The translations under genes and the position numbers were made by a program. The notes under the pieces are model-generated. The model saw only the letters and a list, made by a program, of their open reading frames with translations, was not told where the DNA came from and ran no database searches. Below are positions 54,801-64,000 of a DNA stretch of 64,000 bases, one piece after another. Source of the DNA: Ursus arctos (Eukaryota > Chordata > Mammalia > Carnivora > Ursidae); NCBI RefSeq assembly GCF_023065955.2, contig NW_026622985.1:73025931-73089930 (forward strand), read 5' to 3'. The first letter of the stretch is position 1. Each line of letters starts with the position of its first letter.

Positions 54801-56229
54801 GAAAAATCAAGACATGCAGAATAGCACTGTGATTGCATGCAGGAATCGGGGAATGGTCAGGACCTCAGGGTGCAAGGAATGGTATTCATTCTTCTTTCAT
54901 CTCTGTCTTTCATATTTCCATAATTCATTCAAAGATTGGCTTTGCCTCATGCATTGTCCACATGGCAAGCTGGCTGAGCCCCAAAGCTCCTAAGAATTTA
55001 CAAGCTCTCCCTTTCAGAGATTATCCCAAACTGAGCTATCATATCTAAATCCCAATTTCAAGTGCCTGGGAGAGAGATTGGTGGTCAAGGGTGTATAGGG
55101 GATATTTCCAGCTTCTGGGTAAGAAGATGCCTCAAGAGATTACAGCCACAGATTGGTTCAGAAATTTACCCAAATTATCTGGTCACTAACATGGAATAAA
55201 TTCTCTATTTTTTTTAAATTAAGATTTGTGATGGAAAACAATTCCATATGCAGAATTTTAATTTTATGAAAGCAACATAAAATAAGACCATATCATCTTT
55301 TGGAAGAACACACACTTAAATAATTGCATATCAATACTTGCATATTTTATTTATCAAAGGGATATTTTAGAAGCAGTTTTCTGCAGACACATATAATGAT
55401 CATTTTCTGTCTAGGAAAACAGAAATTTAATTTTTCTTCTGCAAATAAATAAATGAAAATATCAAGATCTTCTTAAAAGAGTCTCTAAGATTCTTTCACA
55501 CATCATTGAAACTAAAGTAAAAAAAAATAATCTATTTCCAAGATAAGAAAGATAATACAAACTTTATGTGAAGCTACAAAAATGATTTTTTTTTCTGTAA
55601 AGCATGTTTGTTCAGACCCTAATTATTACTTATTTCAGCAGAGCATACAGGAAATTTCAATATATTAAGACAAAAAACTGGAAAGTTGGGACCTTTATGT
55701 TTTCCTAATAAGAATGCTCTGCTTTATTTTCTGACAAGCTCACTGACAGAGCTTCAGACGTAGTATAACAGTATCGGCACTTACCTGTCAGCTGGGAATG
55801 AGTCACTCCTGAATTTACTAAAAATGACATGATCAACATGGCATAGTAATGAACCCTGGGGAGGATTTTAAGATCCTAGATGGCACCAGACCCTCTCATT
55901 AGTGCCATGGGTCTTATTAGTACATGTCAGTTTTCTAACCTTTACAGCATTGCTGGTAGAATACAGAATACACTGAATATCTCTACATTTGTGACATCTC
56001 TTAATGTCACATCTCTTAAAAAAAAACAAAACTGTTTATAGCTTGTTGGATTTTCTAAACATGTTTTAAAGATGAGGAAATAGTGTAAAGCAAGGAAAAT
56101 GAGAAAAATTCATAGACTTTTAGGGAAAAATAAATAAATAAAAGGTATGCTAATTCATTAACCGGGAAGAAGTGCTTATTCCTGTCAGTCCTTAAATCTT
56201 AGGGAAACAATATCTGATAAAGAGGGCAA
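54801..56229. other. Unique DNA, no gene seen
   Basis: The frame at 54833-55048 has no domain. No repeat family is recognised. Confidence 0.5.
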
Positions 56230-56345
56230 AGAACCTGTGTTTCAGGCAGGGGTTCTAGACTCAGCTCGGCCAGTAAGAACTTGTGTTACTCTTAACCTCT
56301 CTTAGTTTCATTTTTGACATGTGTGAGACAGGAAGAGAGTTCTAG
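56230..56345 (+). repeat. MIR fragment
   Basis: GGGTTCTAGACTCAGCTCGG, CCAGTAAGAACTTGTGTTAC, TCTTAACCTCTCTTAGTTTC and ATTTTTGACATGTG follow the MIR core order. Confidence 0.52.
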
Positions 56346-56394
56346 GATTCTTTTTTTATTAGCACTGATTTTCTCAGGACCCTCTGTGAATGTT

Positions 56395-56530
56395 TCCTCT
56401 CTTGTATCCCCCTGTCTCCTTTCTTTCCTCCTTCCCTCCCTTCCTTCTTACTCACAAACATTGAATGAACAAGTAACAAATGCCAAGTGTGGTGAAAGGC
56501 ACTGCAGATGCAATCAGGGACTTCAAGCTA
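56395..56530 (-). repeat. CT-rich patch and possible LINE-2 end
   Basis: A CCTT-rich tract (56395-56448) is followed by CATTGAATGAACAAGTAACA, AAATGCCAAGTGTGGTGAAA and GGCACTGCAGATGC. The latter resembles the reversed LINE-2 end. The LINE-2 part is uncertain. Confidence 0.38.
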
Positions 56531-58574
56531 TATATGTAAAGATGAGATAATACTGTAACTATATGCAGGTGGACTCATTCAACCCCAATGCATATTCATC
56601 TGTAGAGAAAACCCCTTTGGGAATGAATTTAACAAAATTTGAATGTTGTATATTTGCAGTTAAAAAGTTAAAAAGATGCAGTTAAAAAAGCTTTTGGAGA
56701 AAAGCTGCTGGCTTTTTAATTTAAATACCTCCATCTAAATTTCATAAATTGTCTTGAGAAAGCAAGGGATCCACGTTTTTCAAAAGGGCCAGAAATAAAA
56801 ATACGTAGTAAAGCTTTTGTTATTTTAAAGGCCAAAGCAAGTAATAAAGATTGTGTTAAAGTAAGTGCAGCATATCATCCGTAATTTTCAATTTTGAAGT
56901 TAACATTTACCGTGTGCTTCTTCAAGCCAGCTTTACAAAGCATGTCACTACTGATACCTCAGGTGGTGAGTCCCAGGTAAGGCCCTCGTGTCTTCTCCTG
57001 ACGTTTCCCCAACAGTGACTGATAGTTGGGCAGGTCCAGATTTTCAGAGTGCTGTGGATTGATACAGATCCATCTAAGGTTTAGAAATAAGAAAGGGTGA
57101 TGGAAAACACATCTCACTTAAAGAAGGCATCTTATTCTGTTGACTTGCTGAAAATACAGCATAATTTTTACGTGAGATTAAGGAAATAACACATTTCCAT
57201 AATATTTACATAAATATTTCAGGTAAAAATGAGTAAATAAGCACCAAAATATATCATTCACATGCATACAATTATAAGGTTATATCTGCCAAACTCCTAA
57301 CAATAAATGTCACCTCAAAATCAAAATTAAGAGAACAGGTTTTTTTAAAAAGCCATTCTGAGTTGTCAGGTAGTTAGTGAACTACTTGTCATCATATGAC
57401 TAATTTGTCTTCGTAAAGGCAGAATCATGACACATATTAAATGTAGAATAGAAGTAGGAGTATTCAATACTTTTCAAGGTAGTGGTTTAGACATTAGGAA
57501 AGCTCCTGGGAAAATACCATATGCTAGTGAGACTATAAATCGCATTGAGTGTTTATTGGTTTCTGTCATGGTATGGTAGCTATTGGTTAGCGATAAAAAT
57601 GAAGGAAAATTCATTTGTTTGTAGCTTTCATTTTTCAGTTATGTGCTTTCTGGTAGGTACATTTGTCTTGTGGAGAAGGTAGAAAGGAGCTACTTTAGAA
57701 TTCAGTTCTAATCACAGACAAAATATTTTAATGTAATTTGTTTTTCCCCCAGTGGAACCAAAGAGGTTTAAGATACCCTATGAAGTTACTATCCCATCAG
57801 TAGTTAATCATAATGGATGAAATTTGCTTTTACTTCTTGAATACAGTTCTTTTTCCTTGCTAAAGGATAATCATTTCAAATAAAATTCAAAGTGATATCT
57901 ATAAGGTGTACATTATTTCTTCTAGGAATCTCAAAATTAACCTAGTTTGTACAACATAAGATATGTAAACTCCCATCATTTGAAATTCTCTTTCACTGCA
58001 TTAATATATGATAAGGCTTATGATTTAAGCAAATCCCTTCCGCTGGTTTAGAAGCAGTAGGGGAGATCCTCCGTTTAGGGTGTGCCTGCTTATACGTACC
58101 ACACTGCATGAACAGGGAGTGAATGCAGGGACGGGCTAAAGGGTTTATAGATTTTTTTTTTGAAACCAAAACATATGCTTGCTAAAAATTTAAATAACCT
58201 TTCTAATCAACAATAGAAATATGTGACAAAGTAGTACATGATTAATAGAAAATTAATGGGTTAGGCAGTAATTGCTAAAGGAGTACATGGGACAAGATTA
58301 CTTCCCTGTAGAGGTGAGCTACATATTAACCCAAAGATAAGAATTGAGCCGAGTAATGAAGGCTGGAGTTTCGGGCCGGAGAGTCATCCTAGGCTCAAGA
58401 AATGCCCAGAGCTAAGGTGGGGAGATAAGAAAGTAGAATGATTTCTTAGATAAGAGTGAGTATGGATAAATGAAGGATATGTGTAGGGAGTAGAATGACT
58501 AGAAAATCAGCTTAGAGTCAGGGTATAATGGCTTTTGAATGTCTAGCTAAGTGATTTTGAATTTATTCTTTAAA
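56531..58574. other. Unique AT-rich DNA
   Basis: No gene, RNA gene or repeat family is recognised in about 2 kb. Confidence 0.5.
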
Positions 58575-58920
58575 GCAGTATTTCCTGGAAAACAGTTTTC
58601 AAAACTTCACAAAGTTCCAGGAGATGTGATAGCTACACCTGGGGGTGGGTGAAGATGGGAGTGGAATTTGGAAATTCAGTGTATTGGGAAATTCTCAATT
58701 TAAAAAAAGCGAACAAGTTTCCATATACTAGGTCTTCATATTAATATGAATATAATATTCATATTATTCATAATAATATATTAATATGCATTGTGAACCC
58801 CCAAGAGGAAGATGTAGGCTAGATGAGTGCCCAAGTTCATTTTTACTGTGAAATCCTTGTTTCGCGGAGTGTCCTACGGCATAGGTATACATGGAACAAA
58901 ATTTAAGAAACACCAGTGTT
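58575..58920. repeat. Possible non-autonomous DNA transposon, unclassified
   Basis: GCAGTATTTCCTGGAAAACA at the left and GTGTCCTACGGCATAGG, ATTTAAGAAACACCAGTG at the right resemble inverted ends with a CAGTGTTTCT core. The family is not named. An AT-rich palindromic stretch occupies the middle (58737-58788). Confidence 0.35.
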
Positions 58921-58964
58921 GATCACTGTTGAATAGGAAGGAAAAAATGTTTGATTAATTCAAA

Positions 58965-59064
58965 GTTTCCTCAGCCCTACTGTATGCCAACACTAGATTA
59001 AGCTGTAAGAATGTAGAGATAAATTACAAATAGACATTATCTTCAAAGAGCTCAGTGTATTCTT
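58965..59064 (-). repeat. LINE-2 3' end fragment
   Basis: AGCCCTACTGTATGCCAACA, CTAGATTAAGCTGTAAGAAT, GTAGAGATAAATTAC and CTTCAAAGAGCTCAGTGTAT follow the reversed LINE-2 end. It is abutted by a SINE head at 59065. Confidence 0.5.
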
Positions 59065-59158
59065 GGGGCACCTAAGTGGCTCTGTCAGTTAAGTGATGGA
59101 CTCTGGATTTTGGCTCAGGTCATGGTCTCAGGGTTGTGAGATTGAGCCCCACATGAGA
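59065..59158 (+). mobile_element. Can-SINE (SINEC), 3' truncated
   Basis: TGGGGCACCTAAGTGGCTCT, GTCAGTTAAGTGATGGACTC, GATTTTGGCTCAGGTCATGG and GATTGAGCCCCACATGAG are present. The CT-rich block and A tail are absent. The sequence turns directly into old LINE-1, so its 3' half has been deleted or lost in a rearrangement. Confidence 0.88.
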
Positions 59159-59164
59159 TTTGAC

Positions 59165-60930
59165 AAATGTGTATAGTCCTTTTACCAGCACCACAATCAT
59201 GATAGAGAGCATTTGTATCACCTTCCAAAGTTCCTTTGTTCCTTCCACCAAACCCAAACCCAAATCCAAGTGACCACTGATTGGCTATCTATCGTTATAG
59301 AATTTTCTGGAATTTCATATGAATGGAATCATACAGCATGTAGTCATCTATTTTTGGTGTCTTCAACTTAGAATAATGTTTTTTAACATTTATTCATGCT
59401 GTTGTATCAATAGTTTGTTCTCATTGAATGGATATGCCACAATTTGTTTATCCGTTAACCAGCTGATAGTCATTTGGCAATCATTACTAACATACTATAC
59501 TGCTATGAACATGTGTAAACACACTTCTTGTAAATATATGTTTTCATTTCCATTCAGAAAATATCTAAGTTTAGGATTGCTGGATATGATAAATGTATGT
59601 TTAACTGTATAAGAAGCTGTCAAACTGCTTTCCCAATTTGTGTGTGTGTGTGCCATTTTACATATCCACCAACAGTGTATGAGAGTTCCAGTTGCTATAA
59701 CATCCTTACCTTTAACCAAACTTGGCATGCCGACCTTTGTAATTTGAAATTTTCTAATGGGTGTGAAGTAGTGTTTCATTGTGGCTTTAATTTTCTTCTC
59801 CTTTAACACTCACCATTTTAAGCGTCTTTTCATGTTGTTTGGTTTTTTATTTTGTTTTTTTTTGTTTGTTTGGGTTTTTTGGGGGTTTTTTTTGTTTTTT
59901 GGGGGGGGGGGCTTTGTATATTGTATTTTGTTGAAATGACATTCAGATCTTTGCTCATTAATTTGACTGGGTTGTTTGTCTTCCAGTTACTCAGTTTTAA
60001 GAGTTCTTTATTTAACCAACATGTAGACTATTTTTTTGGTATTTTGTCTTTTGTTTTTTTACCATGTACATGCTATGCAAATATTTTCTTCCTGTCTGTG
60101 CTTGCCTTTTCATCTTCTTAATAGTCTTTCTGAGAGCAAAATTTTTAAATTTTGATCCACTACAGTTTATCATTTTTTTAAAAAAAACTTTTGTTTTTGT
60201 CCTATTTTAGAAATAGTTGCCTAACATGAAGTCTCATAGATGTCATATATTTTTCTAGAAATTTTATACTCTCAGCTCTTATGTGTAATATCCATTACTA
60301 GTTATTTTTATATGGCATCAGGTAAATCGTCAAGGTTTATTTATTTATTTGAATATGGATGTCTAGCTGTTATACTGCCATTTGTTGGAAATACTACCCT
60401 TTCTCATTGAATTACATATGTCCTTTGTTAAAAATCACTGGACCAAATAGTATTAGTCCATTTATAGACTCCCTGTTCTGTCCCATTTGTGCATATGCCT
60501 GTCTTTATGCCATCATTACACTATTTTTCATACTATAGCATTATATTAGATCTGTAAATGAAATAATGCAATTCTTTCAAAATGTTCACTAAAACTATTT
60601 TGGCTATTACAGAGCCTTTGTAATTCCATGTAAATTTTAGATTTAGTTTGTCACTTTCCACCGAAATTTCTTCTGAATTTTGATACTACATTAAGTATGT
60701 AGATCAATTTAGGGAATATGGATGTCTTCACAATATTATGTTTTCCAATCCATGAACATGGTGTATCCCAACACTTACTTATGTCATTTTTACTTTCTCT
60801 TGGCAATGTTATGTGTTTTTCAATGTAAATACCTTGAGCATATTCTGATAAGATTATTCTTACGCATTTCATATTTTTGGATGCTACCATATATGATATT
60901 TTTAATTCAAATTTTTACTTGCCCATTATC
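59165..60930 (-). repeat. Old LINE-1 (L1M-type), 3' UTR and part of ORF2
   Basis: It reads in reverse through the old LINE-1 order: CAGCACCACAATCATGATAG, GTGACCACTGATTGGCTATC, GGAATTTCATATGAATGGAA, ACCAACAGTGTATGAGAGTT, TGGGTGTGAAGTAGTGTTTC, TTCATGTTGTTTGG, TTTTAAGAGTTCTTTATTTA, GCAAATATTTTCTTCC, TGCCTAACATGAAGTCTC and CCAATCCATGAACATGGTGT. It is more diverged than the LINE-1 at 38039. Plus-strand frames at 59319-60121 and 60722-61063 are antisense chance frames. It is dead. Confidence 0.8.
59838..59911. repeat. T/G-rich low-complexity tract
   Basis: It is made of T runs broken by single G and G runs (GGG at 59872-59874 joined to a further T6, G5, then G11 at 59901-59911). It lies inside the old LINE-1 as a local expansion. 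Confidence 0.85.
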
Positions 60931-62081
60931 CTTGAAGATTGTCAAGACAATATCCAGAGGAGAAAGCACATGCCTCTCGGCTTTTATTTCACTTGATACC
61001 TGGTTATATGTTGACTACCTTAACCTATCTTTTTGCCTCACTATTTTCAGTAACTTTTCCTAACTTTTCCTCAGACACAGATATTGGTGACCTTAACCCA
61101 TTCTTTACAGTTCAAATTTAATAATGCTAAAAGAAGTTATAAATAAATATTTCTGTTGTAATTACAGTTATCTATCAAGTTAGGAAAATAAATTGGAAAA
61201 TAGGCAACAGGCACTGATCAGATCACTCTGGGTGTGACTATGTATATCTGTAAAAAAATGGTGGGAGGAATATATAGAAAGAAAAGACCCTGTAGAAGAG
61301 GAAGGAAGAGTACCAAACACATAGGAAATATTTGAAAATATACCAGCAAGAAAATAAGATTTAATATTTATTTTTTACTTAAATATTTTTATAGTATATA
61401 TGCAAATATCATATATTGTACAGGTTACATTTGTTATTATTTTATGGGTGAAGAAATTGGGGATTAGAAATATAGTGCCTTACTTAATGTTATGGAAAAT
61501 AGTAGCAAATAATGTATCAGTACTTGGGTCTTGTGCCCTCTGTCTCTTGATTGTACTGGTTCCCTCCTAAGTTACCTAGATATGGCTTTTGCAGCTCATG
61601 TAACTGACTGCATCTTTCAGCAGATCTACATAGACATAATTATCCCTGCCTGAGTACTGTCCAGCAGCCAAACAGTTACTTGGTAAACCTGGATTAAGGT
61701 ATTTTACTTCTAACAATATTATACTACATTTTATTTTTTTTATGTTCTATCTGATCCAAAAGGATCTTAGAAAGAATGCTTCACTAAGATTGCTCAATCA
61801 TGAGACAAGTGAAAAGGGATTGAGTTATAATACTTTAATCCCTTTATGGCTAAACTTTATTATTGAGTCACTGAAAAGTTACACATTTAAATCAGACAAA
61901 TGAATAATTAAATCCAGAATTACTGAACTAGCATGAGCTTAGTTTTAATGCCAGATCTTTTTCTCTTGGAAATCAAAATGGTTGTCTTTTGACTGGGTTA
62001 ATCTCAGTTTTGTGGTTATTTTTTTAAAGTCTTAGTGTACCATTTCCTTTTCATATGTGTTGCAGAAAGAGTTTAAGAATA
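60931..62081. other. Unique AT-rich DNA with a MIR piece
   Basis: Apart from the MIR-like piece at 61435-61555, no gene or repeat is recognised. Confidence 0.5.
61435..61555 (-). repeat. Possible MIR fragment
   Basis: TTATTTTATGGGTGAAGAAA, TTGGGGATTAGAAATATAGT and GTGCCCTCTGTCTCTTGATT fit the reversed MIR middle and left end. Confidence 0.48.
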
Positions 62082-62089
62082 CCACTGTA

Positions 62090-62280
62090 GAGGCACCTGG
62101 GTGGCCCAGTTGATTGAGTGTCTGACTCTTGATTTCACCTCAGGTCACAGTCTCAGAGTCCTGGGATCAAGCCCAGAGCTGAGTAGAGTCAGGCTCCATT
62201 CTCAGCAGGGAGTCTGCTTGAGGATACCCTCCCTCTCCCTCTCACAAGTAAATAAAATAAATCTTAAAAAAAAAAAAAAT
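62090..62280 (+). mobile_element. Can-SINE (SINEC), first of a tandem pair
   Basis: GAGGCACCTGGGTGGCCCAG, TCTGACTCTTGATTTCACC, a CTGAGTAGAGTCAGGCTCC variant middle and an AAGTAAATAAAATAAATC tail with A14. The middle differs from the second copy, so the pair is not a simple duplication. Confidence 0.94.
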
Positions 62281-62285
62281 CCACT

Positions 62286-62486
62286 GGGGCACCTGGGTGG
62301 CTCAGTTGGTTAAGCATCTGCCTTTCGCTCAGGTCATAATCCTGGGGTCCTGAGATCAAGCCCCACGTCGGGCTCTCTGCTCAGCAGGGAACCTACTTCT
62401 GCCTCTGCATCTGCATGCTGCTCCCCCTGTTTGTGCTCTCTCTCTTGCTCTCTTTGTCAAATAAATTAATAAAATATTTTTTTATA
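62286..62486 (+). mobile_element. Can-SINE (SINEC), second of a tandem pair
   Basis: GGGGCACCTGGGTGGCTCAG, TTAAGCATCTGCCTTTCGCT, GGGGTCCTGAGATCAAGCCC, CTCTTGCTCTCTTTG and an AAATAAATTAATAAAATA tail. It starts 6 bases after the A tail of the first copy and is in the same orientation. Confidence 0.94.
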
Positions 62487-63966
62487 AAAAGATTTCACTA
62501 TACTTTATAGATTTGCAGTTAATCTGTTACCAAGGCTTTACTTTTCTTCCTTCCTTCCTTCCTTTCTTTTTTCAATTTGGATTAGCCTGGGTTTTCTCCT
62601 CCTCCTTACTCCTTTTAAAAAATTTACATGTAGTATATGCACTACACCAGCACTCTTGGTATCCTTATAATTTCCTTCTCTATAGTTTCTATTTTTCTCC
62701 TTTACTCCTTAAAATAATTTTATGGCTCATGTTTCTCTGTCCCTGAGCTTCCCACCTTGTGTAGTCACCAAGCCTTTTTGCATTGCTAGTCTTTTCTAAA
62801 ACAATACATTCACTGAAGCTGTATATACTCCAATATATATTCCAATGTATTCCAAAATGCTTTCTACATTCAGTGAGAGTTCTCAGGAAACTCCATTGGT
62901 TTTGCTCTCTGGTAGAACATAATATCCTGGCATATCAACCCAATCTCCTAGTGCTTCTATTTTAAGATTCTTCAGGCCATACTAAAACAGCAGCACTTTG
63001 AAATCTACAACTTCTACAGAAGCTTTGCCAGTACTCCTTTACAACGGATCATGGTTCTGCATTCACATGTTCAACATAAATTCCCTGCTTGTGGTTAGTT
63101 CTGTGAGATCCTAACCAATGAAAAACCATGAAAATTGCCTGCAGAAGAAGTTTGATGTGATATGGGTCGAGTGGGAACTGTGACTGCTAGCACCAACCTC
63201 CCGTGACTGTAATTATGAAGAATGTTTGTTTAGGAAGTAAGATATTTAAAGGAAGATTGAACATTCACAACATTGACGTAATTGATAGTGGCTAATTCAC
63301 AGGAATCTGCTGAACAATCCAATGAAATGGTAAATACTATTTGAGCATAATAAAATTTTCAAGAATTTCCAAAGTGATATATATGTTTAACTCTCGTTAA
63401 GCAATCTACAGCATCAAACATTAATATTTCATTTAGATGAATTCTTTTTCAGCTGGAAAATAGCCAACTGTAGGAAAGTTATCAGGTACTAAATAAGCCA
63501 TCATTTCTTCTGGGTTAATGTGTCTGGACAAATATGTCTACATTTGCATATTATTTAGAAAAAATAGTCACTTTCTGACATTTCTTTGATGTATAATGTC
63601 AATAATTGTTCAGTTTTCCAAAATATGTATACACACACCAATACATATACACACATGTATCTAGAGAAAGTAATAATTTCAAACTATTCCATACAAAATA
63701 TCAAAATTATATTTTAGTAGTAGTTGATCCCTTTTCATGTAAGTTAACCTTGGAATTCTGAAGCAGCATGGTACTGTGGTTTGTAATAAAACATCAAAAA
63801 CTTTCTTCAAGTTGATAGGAAAAGAGAAATTCATGTTACTATCTGTTAGTTGATACTTCCTATCTGAATATTTTATGTAAATGTTTCATGTTAGGTGATC
63901 AACACTGGCTAGATAGAGGGTTTTTTACCCCCTATGGAAGACAGACATATCAGTGTTTCCAGGATG
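62487..63966. other. Unique DNA with a candidate conserved element
   Basis: A TTCC-rich patch at about 62541-62575. Frames at 62513-62746 and 62783-62965 have no recognised domain. 63100-63340 looks like unique and possibly constrained DNA; see findings. Confidence 0.5.
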
Positions 63967-64000
63967 GTTTTGTTTTGTTTTGTTTTGTTTGTTTGTTTTG
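63967..64000. repeat. (TTTTG)n microsatellite reaching the window edge
   Basis: TTTTG/TTTG units continue to the last base. It could be the tail of a minus-strand retroelement that continues beyond the window. Confidence 0.9.

Noticed and set aside
59319..60121. Plus-strand Cys/Phe/Leu-rich frames resembling membrane peptides
   Set aside because: Antisense of an old LINE-1 and a T/G-rich tract.

Overview
This is mammalian nuclear DNA from an intergenic or deep intronic stretch of a carnivore. At least 23 copies of the tRNA-Lys-derived Can-SINE family (SINEC) lie on both strands. They are recognisable by a head reading GGCGCCTGGGTGGCTCAG, a CT-rich middle and an AATAAATAAAATC tail. Several copies (22505-22710, 28982-29181, 30399-30601, 36268-36464, 48372-48563) carry variants I associate with bears, giant panda and pinnipeds: a GCGTTCTGGGATCGAGCCCCA core, a CTCCGCTGGGAGCCTGC block and a TCTCGCTGGCTGTCTC block. 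No copy looks like the young dog SINEC_Cf type. An arctoid carnivore (bear or seal) is therefore my best inference, from remembered consensus rather than a search.

I find no protein-coding gene, exon, tRNA, rRNA, CRISPR array or bacterial-type operon. Open frames are short (the longest is 150 codons, 35086-35538 on the minus strand). They show no domain I recognise, and many lie inside repeats. The only coding relic I can name is a frame-broken LINE-1 ORF2 piece at about 39112-39472 (minus). The older LINE-2 at 6440-7229 also keeps a decayed ORF2 C-terminal region.

Layout. 0-7.6 kb: a MLT1 LTR split by a SINE, MIR and LINE-2 pieces, and a complete MER2/Tigger2-type DNA transposon. 7.6-20.2 kb: SINEs, MIRs, a LINE-2 split by a solo LTR (13424-13975), a second partial copy of that LTR (18706-19190) and a short LINE-1 3' end with perfect target duplications (17111-17340). 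20-30 kb: mostly unique AT-rich DNA with a few SINEs, including a long-tailed one at 22505-22710. 30-40 kb: a SINE cluster, LTR fragments, LINE-2 pieces and a 1.9 kb minus-strand LINE-1 (38039-39901). 40-52 kb: SINEs, a pure (TTC)20 tract, a pure (AC)23 tract and a SINE inside MER5A. 52-64 kb: MLT1, MER20, a 1.8 kb old LINE-1 (59165-60930) and two head-to-tail SINEs at 62.1-62.5 kb.

Between the repeats are long unique stretches. A few look like candidate conserved non-coding elements, with clustered homeodomain-type TAAT sites, AP-1 or CRE-like sites and no repeat decay pattern, but conservation cannot be judged from one sequence. I found no undescribed biological system. What is worth a second look is the nested transposon chronology, the unclassified LTR family, possibly polymorphic SINEs and microsatellites, and the candidate regulatory stretches.
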